Program-made: the position numbers and the translations under genes
Source of the DNA: a virus
DNA length: 57,915 nucleotides
Direction: 5' to 3' (one strand)
IMG/VR virus record: IMGVR_UViG_3300005264_000019
Span: 1-57,915 of that record
Part shown: in pieces, positions 1 through 9,467 of the stretch
Position numbering within the stretch: the stretch's first letter is position 1
Layout: every line of letters starts with the position of its first letter
Notes under the pieces: generated by a model
Databases searched by the model: none
Seen by the model: the letters and a program-made list of their open reading frames with translations, nothing else
Told to the model about the DNA's origin: nothing

Positions 1-524
1 TTCCGATTAGAGTAATTAAAGCCTTGACTGTCTGCACCTGCACCTACAGGTATCCAGTCTGCCCCATTAGAAAACTCTAAATTGGAACCAGCATCATCAA
101 GTTTAACTGTACCAACACCACGGGTAGCGGCACTATCAGTAGAAGTGTTTACTTTGATAGTTTTAAAATTAGAATCGAATTTTCCACTTTGCAATACATC
201 ATTACTTGTATATGTTCCGAAATTATTTCCGGAAATATATAAATCCATTGCTGCATATGTAGTATTTATTATTTTAAGTTTAAAATAAACTATTTTTTCA
301 GACCCCGCTGCTTCTTTAGTCGTGTAAAATCGTTCCCGTGTTAACTCATAAGCTGAGTCTGGAATTATTGTAACTTGATCATCTTCATACAAAACTATAT
401 CTGCCATAAGATAATGCAAACTATCTTCTCCGAGACTTATAAAGTCTTCAACATTTAAAGCATACTGCCCAATCGCTTGCTTTGTTATTTCTTCCCAGCT
501 ATTAAATACATAATCAAGTGCCAT
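1..524 (-). CDS. Tail-associated protein, C-terminus beyond the window
   Basis: The reading frame is open from an ATG at 524 to the left edge, 174 codons without a stop. The N-terminus reads MALDYVFNSWEEITKQAIGQ; later residues are Ser/Thr/Asn/Gly rich and beta-like (for example GVGTVKLDDAGSNLEFSNG), as in receptor-binding or fibre proteins. AGGAG lies 6 nt upstream of this ATG; a second ATG directly before it (527) sits too close. It follows the baseplate-like gene by a few bases, so it belongs to the distal tail operon. No specific family recognised; fibre or baseplate role is inferred from position. Confidence 0.75.
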   Translation of the reverse strand, partial: MALDYVFNSWEEITKQAIGQYALNVEDFISLGEDSLHYLMADIVLYEDDQVTIIPDSAYELTRERFYTTKEAAGSEKIVYFKLKIINTTYAAMDLYISGNNFGTYTSNDVLQSGKFDSNFKTIKVNTSTDSAATRGVGTVKLDDAGSNLEFSNGADWIPVGAGADSQGFNYSNR

Positions 525-533
525 CATTTTCTC

Positions 534-2360
534 CTATACTGTAGTGGATCCTGCCATAAAATTTCCTGATGCATATTCACCGGCAGCAAACCCCTGGTCA
601 TAGCGTACAAGTACTGCAGGATTAACATCACTTATATCATAGCCCATAATTTTAGTTTGCTCTGCTTCAAAATCGTAAGATACTGAAGATACCTTTATTA
701 TCCGAGTACCATAATATTCCCGAATAACATTATTATCATCATCGTATAATGATGTATTGATGCAAATTACATCATATACTTCAGTAGGAATTATACAATT
801 TTCTATACATACTAATTGATCCCTAGCCTTTGAATAATCTAAAGCTATTCGCACTGCTTTATTTTCTGCATCCGATTGAGAAATTAAACAAGAATCATAT
901 TTCAATGATTTTACAACTCGATATTCATCAAATGTAGCATCTTTGTAATCGGTATTGATTGTATATGAACTGGTTTTATCTGTAATATCAAACCCATAAT
1001 TAACCCGAACGGATGTAGCATATTGAGTAAAATCCCGCGTTCCCGGGCGGGTTTGTGAAATATTATCTATTTCCATTATGGTACGAGAAATTACACGATG
1101 TATATTATCAACTTTTAAAGTAAATTTCCCCTCTGCATTTACACGAAGTTTAAACCCGTAGTCAGAAGCATTTTGCATACATTCTATATATTCAAAAAGC
1201 TCCTTTGTTTCATCCATATAAAAATAAATATCTGCAAGATATGCTGCTTCAGCATCCCACTGTGGAATATCAAAATAATCTGTAGTATACCGTTTATTCA
1301 AATACCGTAGGATCATATCTACAAGAATATCCCCAGGACTATCCAGGTCCCGAAGCCGGGCATTTACCTTTACTTTCAAAGCCTTACCGTTTGACTGGCG
1401 GCCATCCCCTGAAGATAAAGTGAATGTACAAGTAACCGGATCCAATGCCGTAGGGACAACAGAAACCCATTCTTTATCCACTTCTGCATATACTGTCCCA
1501 AGAGTAGTGCCATCTGTGGCATACTTATAAGTTACATCCCCAGATTTAATAGTACCATTAGTACAAATAGCAGGAATTCCTATTAAATTTCCATAACCTT
1601 CTGGAATTACTGTACCTATGACTTTATCTTCTGCATCGGGGTAACTAACTACATCAAATAATATTTCTGGTACTGATACATTTAGATGCTCTCGCTTATC
1701 CACCATCCCTACAGTATACGAATCCAGTGTAATATCATCAGATTCTACATATCCCGTATAAATTGGAACCAGTGTATTTTTACCTATGAGTAAATCATCA
1801 GTACTGATATATAAAATATTTACATCTGATCCAGGGGTAGGATTTTCTATATACTGATCGAATTCTCCGTCTGAATTATTGTATTTAAGTGTAGTACTTT
1901 CAAAGGACATTTTATCATATACAAGCCTATCTGCAGATTCTTCAATATTCTGAGCATTCTTCTGATAAGGCAAAAATTCCACGCCGTTAGAATCATAAAA
2001 TACATCATCAGAACAGTAACCCACAGTTTTCTGACCATCAAATTGAGAAGAGGCTATTCGTGTAGTATGAATAGCATGCACATATATAAATTGTGCATCA
2101 AAATCAAAATAAGCGGTTTGTTCTGTAGCCAAGCATAGTGCCTCAGACGACACCAAATCATAAGGAATGCTATCAATATACACTTGTGAGATTTCAATCT
2201 GATTTACATTTAAAACCGGCTGAGTAAAATCAAAACTAGAATCATATCCAGAAGGCTGAATATATCCTTGAAAAGAGATTTGTGCACGAGATACATACGG
2301 AGCATACGGAGCAAATTTAGTTTGAATTGTTAACGGTTTTCGTAATTTTGATACAATCAT
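534..2360 (-). CDS. Baseplate / tail hub-like protein (Tal-like position)
   Basis: A 608-residue protein with many beta-type segments and no recognised enzymatic motif. It is the first large protein after the tape measure, the distal-tail-like protein and a fibre-like protein, the place where siphoviruses encode the tail-associated hub. The C-terminal part contains repeated phrases about indices and coordinates typical of large tail proteins (for example TRIIKVSSVSYDFEAEQTK). It ends in TAG, 9 nt before the next ATG. Function is inferred from synteny and composition only. Confidence 0.7.
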   Translation of the reverse strand: MIVSKLRKPLTIQTKFAPYAPYVSRAQISFQGYIQPSGYDSSFDFTQPVLNVNQIEISQVYIDSIPYDLVSSEALCLATEQTAYFDFDAQFIYVHAIHTTRIASSQFDGQKTVGYCSDDVFYDSNGVEFLPYQKNAQNIEESADRLVYDKMSFESTTLKYNNSDGEFDQYIENPTPGSDVNILYISTDDLLIGKNTLVPIYTGYVESDDITLDSYTVGMVDKREHLNVSVPEILFDVVSYPDAEDKVIGTVIPEGYGNLIGIPAICTNGTIKSGDVTYKYATDGTTLGTVYAEVDKEWVSVVPTALDPVTCTFTLSSGDGRQSNGKALKVKVNARLRDLDSPGDILVDMILRYLNKRYTTDYFDIPQWDAEAAYLADIYFYMDETKELFEYIECMQNASDYGFKLRVNAEGKFTLKVDNIHRVISRTIMEIDNISQTRPGTRDFTQYATSVRVNYGFDITDKTSSYTINTDYKDATFDEYRVVKSLKYDSCLISQSDAENKAVRIALDYSKARDQLVCIENCIIPTEVYDVICINTSLYDDDNNVIREYYGTRIIKVSSVSYDFEAEQTKIMGYDISDVNPAVLVRYDQGFAAGEYASGNFMAGSTTV

Positions 2361-2369
2361 AAAATTATC

Positions 2370-3329
2370 CTATTCTACATATGTAATTAAAACATAACCA
2401 CGGTTAATTGTCGTGGAATCATACTCAGTAGTGTCAAAGAGTCCTCCTGTTACACGTTCTAACCAAATAGTAGAACCTAATGCATAACAACGTCCACCTA
2501 AAGTTCCATTATATTTAGTACCCTCTAAGGGACCAAATCTATAATTTAGTGTCGTATCATTCCGAACAATTGCAGTTACACTACGAATTTTACTTTGACT
2601 AAGCCCATGGGCTATGGAGGTATAATAATTCGCATCCATATTCCAAGTACCAATAGATAATATTTTTTGTTTTAAATACGTATTATCTGTACGAATACTA
2701 TTAAATCGAACATTACTATTGTGTTTAACGGGCTGATCCATACCGTATACTTCAGTTTCTCCAGGTCCTGTATTTATTTTATTGCATGTAAGTACAGACC
2801 CAATATTGGCTTCTCCGGATACAGATAAATTTCCATTTATAGCTATATTTTCAGAAGTCAATGCATTTACTAATATATGCCCATCAGCAAGAAGTACTCC
2901 ACCGGAGATTGCATTATCTAAAATTATACCTCGTTGATATGATATTCCAGATACATAAATACATGCTTTTATGATCAGGATATTTCCGTTATACAACCCG
3001 TTATATACAGGATTCCAGGTATATCCGGATAAACTTGTTATCCACGCTGCGGTTAAAATCGTTCCGGATGCTGTAAGTGCAACATAATTTATTCCGGTAG
3101 CGGGAGAACCACTAATATTTTCATTTGAACCATCAACAGAATACATATTTCCAGAATGGTAAATATATGTACCTTGTTTTATATCCGGAATAGCTGCGGT
3201 ACTCTTCCAATCTGTAAGAATTTCATTACTTTGTGACATTACAGCATTTATCAGCAGATTTTGCTGTGTATAATCGTCATTACCTATGGGAACAATAGTT
3301 CCAGGTTGTGTTATTTTATTTATTGCCAT
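2370..3329 (-). CDS. Tail fibre-like structural protein
   Basis: 319 residues. Around residues 190-220 the segment MDQPVKHNSNVRFNSI resembles the recurrent phage fibre phrase in which a D-Q-x-V stretch is followed by F-x-S-I and a beta strand; the C-terminus ends in INRGYVLITYVE, a typical terminal strand. The ATG overlaps the TAA stop of the preceding distal-tail gene, so translation is coupled. The gene lies between the Dit-like and hub-like genes. Receptor binding is plausible but not shown. Confidence 0.65.
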   Translation of the reverse strand: MAINKITQPGTIVPIGNDDYTQQNLLINAVMSQSNEILTDWKSTAAIPDIKQGTYIYHSGNMYSVDGSNENISGSPATGINYVALTASGTILTAAWITSLSGYTWNPVYNGLYNGNILIIKACIYVSGISYQRGIILDNAISGGVLLADGHILVNALTSENIAINGNLSVSGEANIGSVLTCNKINTGPGETEVYGMDQPVKHNSNVRFNSIRTDNTYLKQKILSIGTWNMDANYYTSIAHGLSQSKIRSVTAIVRNDTTLNYRFGPLEGTKYNGTLGGRCYALGSTIWLERVTGGLFDTTEYDSTTINRGYVLITYVE

Positions 3330-3922
3330 TATCGTGCTTCCTCCGCTTTAATGTTCATTGTATATAATCCTGTTTTACTTTCACGGGATAACCCTCCATA
3401 GGAATCTAAAGTAGCGTACATTGGTTTTTCTACATCATGATTATTTTCATATAAATCAAAATATACCGTTCCTACAACTCCTACAGTTTCAATCATCTGC
3501 ATAATTTCTTTCCGCTTTGATTCTGAAAGCGAAATTACCCGACATGACGTTTTCCGTAATGCCTTATAGTTACGACCAAGTACTTGCCCACCATTTGTCT
3601 TATCAATATTACCACGAGGGTCCTTATCCAAATCAGGATTAACTTGGTGGTATTGGAATATAAGTGGATCTCCAATAAATAACCCTCCCAAATACAATAC
3701 ATCCATGGATGTAAGAATTATTAAAACTTTTCTACAAGTTACTGCAGGAATATATAAGGTATTCACATAATCGCTTACTGATAAAATACCAGATGTGATT
3801 AAAACATCTGCAGAATCATATACTTCATAAGTGGCACTATCCGCATTTGTAAATCCTATAGATATTGAACTTACAACCTTATCTATAAAAAATTCTGTAG
3901 AAATAACCCGTAGCATTTGCAA
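3329..3922 (-). CDS. Distal tail (Dit-like) protein
   Basis: 197 residues directly downstream of the tape measure gene, the position of Dit in siphoviruses. The N-terminal half is beta-rich. The C-terminal half (SLSESKRKEIMQMIETVGVV onward, then a YATLDSYGG strand) looks like the small domain of baseplate proteins that cap the tail tube. The call rests on synteny plus fold impression, not on a diagnostic motif. Confidence 0.55.
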   Translation of the reverse strand: MQMLRVISTEFFIDKVVSSISIGFTNADSATYEVYDSADVLITSGILSVSDYVNTLYIPAVTCRKVLIILTSMDVLYLGGLFIGDPLIFQYHQVNPDLDKDPRGNIDKTNGGQVLGRNYKALRKTSCRVISLSESKRKEIMQMIETVGVVGTVYFDLYENNHDVEKPMYATLDSYGGLSRESKTGLYTMNIKAEEAR

Positions 3923-3943
3923 GATAATTATCCCATGAAATTT

Positions 3944-6229
3944 TCACCGTGTGCCTCTTTTTATGTTAATGGGGTATATTCCTTTATTTACAAAATCATC
4001 TACAACTCCCTGAGCAACTTCTTTACCGTCCCAATACATTAAGAATGTAGCGTTAATTCGCTGATTAGATGCCCCGGAAGCCCTTGTACCTTTAGCAATA
4101 TTATACAATTCAGTCTGTTGCTCTTTATTTAAGAGTAATTCTCCTGAGTTAACATTCGCGGAAACTTTATCGCCTACAAAAGAGGTTCCAGGAACTATAC
4201 CACCATCTGCAAAGGAGGGTGCTATTGGTTTCTGTGCCTTAACCGTAGCGATTTGTACCCCCGCTAAACCTGTGGCTAATGCTCCTGCCGCTATGCCCGC
4301 AGGAATAAATGGCTGAGTTGCAAATCCATTTACAATTGCCAATGCCCCAGAAGCAATTGCGGATAATTTTTTATATTCCCAGGCTTTCTTTTCACCATCA
4401 TATTCAAGTTTAGCTTTTTTCTTTTCATACTCAGCTTCAATTTTCGCTTTTTTAAGTTTATTTTCAGCGAGTAATACTGCGTCTTTATCTCCTGTTTCTT
4501 TTGCAAGAATAAGTGCTTTTTCTGCTTGCTCAACATTAGAAAGCTCTTGCACCCCTGCAGCTTCCAAAGCTGCCTGTAATTCAGTATCCAGGGCTTCCAA
4601 TTCTCTATCTGTTTGTGCGGAAACAAGGGAAGCCATCCCAGAATATAGGGAAGATGCTCCTGACAAAATACCCTGATACAAATTTGCATAGGCTTCTTCT
4701 TTTGCAGCTATTTCTTCATCTTCATGTTCTTGCTGTTCTTCTGCTAATTCTTGCCGACGTTCTTCCCTTTCATTTAAAGCCTCTGCATATATTTCAGTAA
4801 GATCTTCTTCCCCGGTTGCTATTAACTCTGCCTTACGATCAAGAGAATCAATTAACTGCTGATCCCCAACATCCAACTGGTTTTTACTATCGGCAAGACC
4901 ATCGTACCCCAGCTGAACAAGAGATTCCTGAAAAGTCTGTTCTGCTTTTAATTTAGCATCTGTATAATCAGCGTAATCAATAACTCCTGTTGAGTATAAT
5001 GCTTCAGCAGCACTGATTTCATCTTCATATGTATTTGTAATAGCTTTCCGTTGCTTAATTAAAGTGGCTAATTTTTCAGCTTTAGTAGCTTCCAATGCAT
5101 TTAAAACTTCCTGTTGAGAAGCTTCTTCATTTTTCGCAGCATTAACCGCAGTCTGACTTTGTAATTTTAATCGAAGGATCTTCAAAGATTCGCGAGAACC
5201 ATTTATTTCAGTATCTAATTGGCTTAATTGGCCAATTTTCATATCAATAAGTTCTTGTTCAGTCTCTTTTTTAAACCCCTGCGTTCTAAGAAAATTAAGT
5301 TCAGCATTATAGAATGCCTCACTCAACGATAACTGCTCTTCTTGTAATAAGATTTCATCTTCCAGGGTAGATGTTCCCGCGTCATCTGCAGCTTGGGCTT
5401 CTTTAAGGCGATTCCGTTCTTCAATAAATTCGGCAACTTTCTGAGTTAATCCCGCGAATACGGATATCGAGTTAGTAGCAATTGGCAGTAAATTATCACC
5501 GATAGCTACTTTCAAATCATCCACAGCAGCTGCGGCAATTCTCTGCTGGTTTGCAAAAGAATCAGAGGACCTAGCGAAGTCTCCAATTGAATTCTGAGAC
5601 TGTTTTAAAGCTAATTCCATGGTTAAATGAGCCTTGGTTTGACGGTCCAGTTCCCCAACAATGCCTTTATCTTCTGCTAATTGCTGAATATCAGACTGTA
5701 GAATAGCAATACCCAAAGCCTTCATCGAATCGGTTTCGCCTAAAAGCCCTTTTGTAAGTGCAGCACTAGCTCCAGCAGCTCCTCCACTGAAGTTCGTGAA
5801 TGACGCAAGATCGACTGCTAATTCATTTACCTGAGTGGACAAATCCAAGGCTGCTGATTGCGTAAATCCAAAACCTGATAGAAGATCCCCTGTATCCGCA
5901 AGTAAGCCCTTGGCGGCTGTTTTTGATAGTCCAAAATTAGCAGCCATACTCTGTGCGGTCTGTTCAGCGGCCCCTTGAATATCCCGAAAGGTAACATTGA
6001 ATTTCTGGCTTGTTTCTTCTGCATTAGATGCAGCAAGGATCATTTCTTTTGAAACATTAGCGACACCCACAACAATAGCTGCAGCAAAGCTGGCCTTTAC
6101 AAGTTTTCCAACTTTTGCAAGGGATTTACCCAATCCCTGAGCATCCTTATTAGTCTTTTTAGCACCTTTTTCAAAATCAGTGGTATCTGCACGGATGCGC
6201 CAAAATAAATCACCAAGTAATCCAGCCAT
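3944..6229 (-). CDS. Tail tape measure protein
   Basis: About 761 residues. The N-terminal region contains the tape-measure signature of Ala/Ser/Gly-rich helices (SNAEETSQKFNVTF, then TAAKGLLADTGDLLSGFGFT and FTNFSGGAAGASAALTKGLL), followed by long coiled coils rich in Glu, Gln and Lys (residues about 280-640) and an Ala/Gly hydrophobic segment (AIASGALAIVNGFATQP) that could insert in membrane. I place the start at ATG 6229, with GAGAGG four bases upstream, rather than the TTG twelve bases earlier. It sets tail length and follows the G/GT chaperone genes as usual. Confidence 0.93.
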   Translation of the reverse strand: MAGLLGDLFWRIRADTTDFEKGAKKTNKDAQGLGKSLAKVGKLVKASFAAAIVVGVANVSKEMILAASNAEETSQKFNVTFRDIQGAAEQTAQSMAANFGLSKTAAKGLLADTGDLLSGFGFTQSAALDLSTQVNELAVDLASFTNFSGGAAGASAALTKGLLGETDSMKALGIAILQSDIQQLAEDKGIVGELDRQTKAHLTMELALKQSQNSIGDFARSSDSFANQQRIAAAAVDDLKVAIGDNLLPIATNSISVFAGLTQKVAEFIEERNRLKEAQAADDAGTSTLEDEILLQEEQLSLSEAFYNAELNFLRTQGFKKETEQELIDMKIGQLSQLDTEINGSRESLKILRLKLQSQTAVNAAKNEEASQQEVLNALEATKAEKLATLIKQRKAITNTYEDEISAAEALYSTGVIDYADYTDAKLKAEQTFQESLVQLGYDGLADSKNQLDVGDQQLIDSLDRKAELIATGEEDLTEIYAEALNEREERRQELAEEQQEHEDEEIAAKEEAYANLYQGILSGASSLYSGMASLVSAQTDRELEALDTELQAALEAAGVQELSNVEQAEKALILAKETGDKDAVLLAENKLKKAKIEAEYEKKKAKLEYDGEKKAWEYKKLSAIASGALAIVNGFATQPFIPAGIAAGALATGLAGVQIATVKAQKPIAPSFADGGIVPGTSFVGDKVSANVNSGELLLNKEQQTELYNIAKGTRASGASNQRINATFLMYWDGKEVAQGVVDDFVNKGIYPINIKRGTR

Positions 6230-6237
6230 GGTACCTC

Positions 6238-6480
6238 TCAAACTCCCCGTGGGGCAGTTTTCTTCTTATATTGGATATACCGATCTATAAACTCGGCATC
6301 TTCTTTCTTTTTCCATATCAAATCTACTAGCGACTCCGGCATTCCTGCTAATCCACAAGCATTCCGGACATCTATCAAATCCATTTTTTTAAAATATTCA
6401 TCCCGGTTTCTGATACATCCGTATTTTTTTAAAGCCATGATCAGAAGCTCTTCATCAAAATTTACTTCACTTTTTTTTTT
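6238..6480 (-). CDS. Tail assembly chaperone, frameshifted T domain (GT)
   Basis: This frame carries no good start of its own and is entered by -1 slippage at the ten-A run (minus strand) at 6471-6480 near the end of the G gene. After the lysines the protein continues SEVNFDEELLIMALKKYGC and ends 9 nt before the tape measure start. Fused to G it gives about 233 residues. This is the lambda G/GT arrangement: G and GT coat the tape measure protein during tail assembly. The A10 run, the overlapping frames and the position immediately before the tape measure gene make the call firm. Confidence 0.88.
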   Translation of the reverse strand, partial: KKKSEVNFDEELLIMALKKYGCIRNRDEYFKKMDLIDVRNACGLAGMPESLVDLIWKKKEDAEFIDRYIQYKKKTAPRGV

Positions 6481-6938
6481 GCCATACCACCACTGGTATC
6501 TTTTACTACAGCAACTGCAAGGAATTCCCATGCTACAGAGGATTCTGTCTGTTTATTCCAAAAATTAAATGAATACAAATCTTTATCAGTAATTTTATTA
6601 TCTTCCAGGATAATTACAATCAGAGCTACACGATCTTTTAATACTTGTGAAGTATTCCGACTTTTTATTTCTGTTTTCAATCGGACCATTTCAGTTTTTA
6701 ATGGGAGTGATTGTAAACGACGTTCTTTTAACGATAGCTTATGATTAACAATAACCTCAGCTAATTCCTCAGCACAGGTTTGAACTTCTAAATGCAAATC
6801 ATAAATTTCTTGCATCTGTTCTGCCAAAGTATTGTACCGGGACAATACATCATTACTAATAAAATCAATTTTAATTTTCTTTTTAAGTTCTTCCCCTTTG
6901 TTGTTATAGGGAATTTCTAATACTATTACTTTCCTCAC
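6462..6938 (-). CDS. Tail assembly chaperone G
   Basis: About 158 residues, charged and helical (NHKLSLKERRLQSLPLKTEM), ending MAKKKVK just after the slippery A10 run. I use the GTG at 6938: TGGAGG lies seven bases upstream, and it falls after the terminator hairpin at 6950-6984, whereas a longer reading would translate through that hairpin. It partners with the frameshifted extension at 6238-6480. Confidence 0.88.
   Translation of the reverse strand: MRKVIVLEIPYNNKGEELKKKIKIDFISNDVLSRYNTLAEQMQEIYDLHLEVQTCAEELAEVIVNHKLSLKERRLQSLPLKTEMVRLKTEIKSRNTSQVLKDRVALIVIILEDNKITDKDLYSFNFWNKQTESSVAWEFLAVAVVKDTSGGMAKKKVK
6471..6480 (-). promoter_or_regulatory. -1 programmed frameshift slippery site (A10)
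   Basis: Ten adenines on the coding strand preceded by GGC. The zero frame reads GCA AAA AAA AAA GTG AAG TAA; the -1 frame reads GGC AAA AAA AAA AGT and stays open for 76 more codons up to the tape measure gene. Confidence 0.85.
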
Positions 6939-6949
6939 AATTAACCTCC

Positions 6950-6984
6950 AAAAAGGGGTAGGTGAAGGAGGCAACACCTACCCC
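6950..6984 (-). terminator. Intrinsic terminator after tail tube gene
   Basis: On the minus strand a perfect 10-bp stem (GGGGTAGGTG with CACCTACCCC) and 10-nt loop is followed by five T. It lies between the major tail protein stop and the G gene, so it probably lowers chaperone expression relative to the tube protein. Confidence 0.85.
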
Positions 6985-6994
6985 AAAATTACTA

Positions 6995-7816
6995 TTATGC
7001 GGCTGCCTTTTCATAGATACGGAATAGCTGGCGCCCGTCAGCGTTGCCACTCTCAATCTCAGCAGTCATAGCCACAGTCCATTCGTCCAGAGTATTTCCA
7101 GACAGGGCTCCACCCTTTGTCATTACAATTGCACCGGCATCAGGCCGAACACGATAAAAAATTACTTCATAATCGTATTCAATAAATGCGTCATCAGTGT
7201 AATGGCGTAGTCTAACCATGAAATAATCCAGTACTTTAGAACTGGTACCGGCATACAGATAAGAACCTGCTGCGGGGGTATAATCATAGTCAATTGTTAT
7301 GTCTTGAGCTTCCGTAGCGAAATTTGTTCCATCTTTTGGAACAACCATCCAACCACCGGTACCCTTGACTACATCATAATCATCAGCGGCACCTGCACCA
7401 TCTACAGATCCAGTTACACTGTTGATTGTAGGTACAGTACTATCACTATTCTGTCCTTCCAGGGAAATTCCTTCCTGAAAACTCCAATTACCTTCTGTGG
7501 TAATTTGTGTAGCCCCAGATACCAGAGTTCCCGGAACAGCTTCCCGGGACATTAACCCGGCACTGATTTTTTCCATGACATTGGAATCCCAGGTCCTAAG
7601 TGCAGATGGTGTAATTGCAACCGACAGGTTCTTAGCCTGAGCATCCGGATTTGCAGCATTCCCATTTTCTACTTCAGACAAATCATAGTTAAATGTCCAT
7701 CCGACTCCATCAGCCAATACTCCGGCATCTTCCCAAGAAGATCCTGCGTCAATGGAAATATCCATCCGCAAACCGTCAGGGTAGCTGTAGCTTTCTTTCG
7801 ATGTTTGATTAGGCAT
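6995..7816 (-). CDS. Major tail (tube) protein
   Basis: 273 residues, beta-rich with an acidic N-terminus (RMDISIDAGSSWEDAGVLAD) and a C-terminal WTVAMTAEIESGNADGRQLF segment typical of tube proteins. The gene is followed by a strong terminator and then by the G/GT chaperone pair, the standard siphovirus order. A central insert (residues about 110-170, Gly/Asp/Val rich) may be an extra surface domain. Confidence 0.8.
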   Translation of the reverse strand: MPNQTSKESYSYPDGLRMDISIDAGSSWEDAGVLADGVGWTFNYDLSEVENGNAANPDAQAKNLSVAITPSALRTWDSNVMEKISAGLMSREAVPGTLVSGATQITTEGNWSFQEGISLEGQNSDSTVPTINSVTGSVDGAGAADDYDVVKGTGGWMVVPKDGTNFATEAQDITIDYDYTPAAGSYLYAGTSSKVLDYFMVRLRHYTDDAFIEYDYEVIFYRVRPDAGAIVMTKGGALSGNTLDEWTVAMTAEIESGNADGRQLFRIYEKAAA

Positions 7817-8214
7817 TATTCTAACTCCTTTACGGCCTTAATAGTGACCGCCACAGGTAAATTATATGAATCTGATTCATCCTGCGGAGGGATTACAAAT
7901 CCCAGTACACAATAGTACCTTCCACCAGTGGGAATCGATTTCCTATTTAATGCTGCAACCACTGTTACAGCTAAAATCTCAACTTCCCTTTCTTTAGGGG
8001 CCCTACAATTAACGGTATAGGTCATTTCCAGGTGTTCTTCCCGGTAATCTCTACCTGTAGGTGTATAAATCAACACTGTAGTATCCGTAGACTTCCAGGA
8101 TCGTGGAGCAACCCGGTTGGATGAAATACAAGGACGGGTCCCTTTATAGTTTACCAGTGCCTGAATAGTAGGGTTTAATCTTATAGCATTGTATAAAGTT
8201 TTTTTCCCATTCAT
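7816..8214 (-). CDS. Tail terminator / completion protein-like
   Basis: 132 residues immediately upstream of the tube gene. Features are an N-terminal helix (KKTLYNAIRLNPTIQALVNY), strands with a YTVNCRAPKEREVE segment and a C-terminal VAVTIKAVKELE strand, compatible with the gpU/minor tail terminator fold that caps the tail at the neck. Assigned from position and predicted fold. Confidence 0.55.
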   Translation of the reverse strand: MNGKKTLYNAIRLNPTIQALVNYKGTRPCISSNRVAPRSWKSTDTTVLIYTPTGRDYREEHLEMTYTVNCRAPKEREVEILAVTVVAALNRKSIPTGGRYYCVLGFVIPPQDESDSYNLPVAVTIKAVKELE

Positions 8215-8549
8215 TTTTGTACCTTCATTCCGATTAAAAAAACTTCACCCTGCGCCGCTACATCAGTAATCCCTTCAATAGCATACTCCAAACCATTGAA
8301 TATAAGAAAATCATTCCCAGTGGCTCCATTGATGTTATCTGTAACGAATACATCTGTTACCTCTGCAGCCCAGGTAGATTCAAAGTACCGTTCTGCTAAA
8401 GCACGATTATATTTAACACCATACAAAGGGCCAATATCAGTAATCGTTTCATCCGCTTCCCAGTCGCCATCTGCCGGATCATCATTAGCAATTTTACTGC
8501 GAAGGGTAACTTGAATCTGTTCTTCCGTGAAGCCATCAAGCCAACTCAT
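8211..8549 (-). CDS. Head-tail joining / head closure-like protein
   Basis: 112 residues, small beta-type protein (VFVTDNINGATGNDFLIFNG, then FLIGMKVQK) located between the HK97 gp10-like gene and the tail terminator-like gene. The position matches head-completion or stopper proteins. ATG overlaps the upstream stop by four bases, so the neck genes are translationally coupled. Confidence 0.5.
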   Translation of the reverse strand: MSWLDGFTEEQIQVTLRSKIANDDPADGDWEADETITDIGPLYGVKYNRALAERYFESTWAAEVTDVFVTDNINGATGNDFLIFNGLEYAIEGITDVAAQGEVFLIGMKVQK

Positions 8550-8962
8550 ACTGTGGGTACCTTCTGTTCTACAGATTCTTTCATAGCTTTTTTTACTGCA
8601 GCCATATAGGACATCCCATTAACTACTACACTGATTGCAGGACGTAACCAAGGGTGTGCTGCCATTCTAAGGGTTCCGAATTCCTGATAAATGCCATGTA
8701 CTACTGCAGAACCTACAATCCCTTCCAGGAATTGAGTTACTTTTTCTTTTAAAGGAGGTCCTTTTTTTAAACCCCCGTGAGAATCACGAGTTTTCCACAT
8801 AATGGAATTCCGTAGTTCCCCAGTGTCAATTGGCGCAAATGCTTTTGCAGCCCCTGCAATTTTAATCAAAAGGATGACAATTGATTTTTGACTACCGTTC
8901 TGAACACCGTCGATAGCTTGAGAAACATAACTTTTGATTTTAACAGTACTATCTTCAACCAT
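8546..8962 (-). CDS. HK97 gp10-like neck protein
   Basis: 138 residues with the hallmark motifs of the HK97 gp10 family: APIDTGELRNSI around residue 40-52 and EFGTLRMAAHPWLRPAI in the C-terminal third. Family members join head and tail. It overlaps the neighbouring neck genes by 1-4 bases. Confidence 0.85.
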   Translation of the reverse strand: MVEDSTVKIKSYVSQAIDGVQNGSQKSIVILLIKIAGAAKAFAPIDTGELRNSIMWKTRDSHGGLKKGPPLKEKVTQFLEGIVGSAVVHGIYQEFGTLRMAAHPWLRPAISVVVNGMSYMAAVKKAMKESVEQKVPTV

Positions 8963-9465
8963 TACCGCAATCTCCTCCGTTGTTCGGATAATTTTATATA
9001 TGATACCAATAATCCCATGGCACTTTTAAACTGAGGCTGTCCCGCAGCAATACTACTATTAAAACTGTAACTAATAGGCCCCAACGATTTACTTTTTATT
9101 CCGGATAACTGTACGGCGTCCAGGCTTTTTCCAATAATTTCATACTGAGCCAGGAATGCCTGCGCAGCAATCACATCTTTAGGAACGGTATTTCCCACAT
9201 CTATACCATTTTTATCCCAGATCTTATTACGGGGAAATTCCAGCGCCTGAGTTTCATTTACAATTACACCATCATATATGAAAGAATATCCCATCCACAT
9301 TGCTGCATTATTCAAAACAACTTTTACTTTATCATCAGGATATCCAGCAACTTCAGAATAATCTTTTCCTTTGTTTTCCCAAAACTGACGAAAATCTTCA
9401 ATACTTATATACGAAGTAGCAGTGCTTAATCCGGATCCAGTTTCTACTACAAATTCAATCGCCAT
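8962..9465 (-). CDS. Head-tail connector (DnaT-like family)
   Basis: 167 residues. The N-terminus ETGSGLSTATSYISIEDF and the later LEFPRNKIWDKNGI match the pattern of phage connector proteins annotated as DnaT-like (E-T-G-x-G-x-x-x-A-x-S-Y with a later PR motif). A helical middle (KVKVVLNNAAMWMGYSF) fits adaptor proteins that dock on the portal. Confidence 0.7.
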   Translation of the reverse strand: MAIEFVVETGSGLSTATSYISIEDFRQFWENKGKDYSEVAGYPDDKVKVVLNNAAMWMGYSFIYDGVIVNETQALEFPRNKIWDKNGIDVGNTVPKDVIAAQAFLAQYEIIGKSLDAVQLSGIKSKSLGPISYSFNSSIAAGQPQFKSAMGLLVSYIKLSEQRRRLR

Positions 9466-9467
9466 AC

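Noticed and set aside
534-2372. TAG stops at 534 and 2370 as evidence of genome-wide amber recoding, since the downstream genes continue in frame
   Set aside because: Each next gene has its own Shine-Dalgarno and ATG within a few bases, and other late genes end in TAA or TGA with overlaps; ordinary stops explain it.
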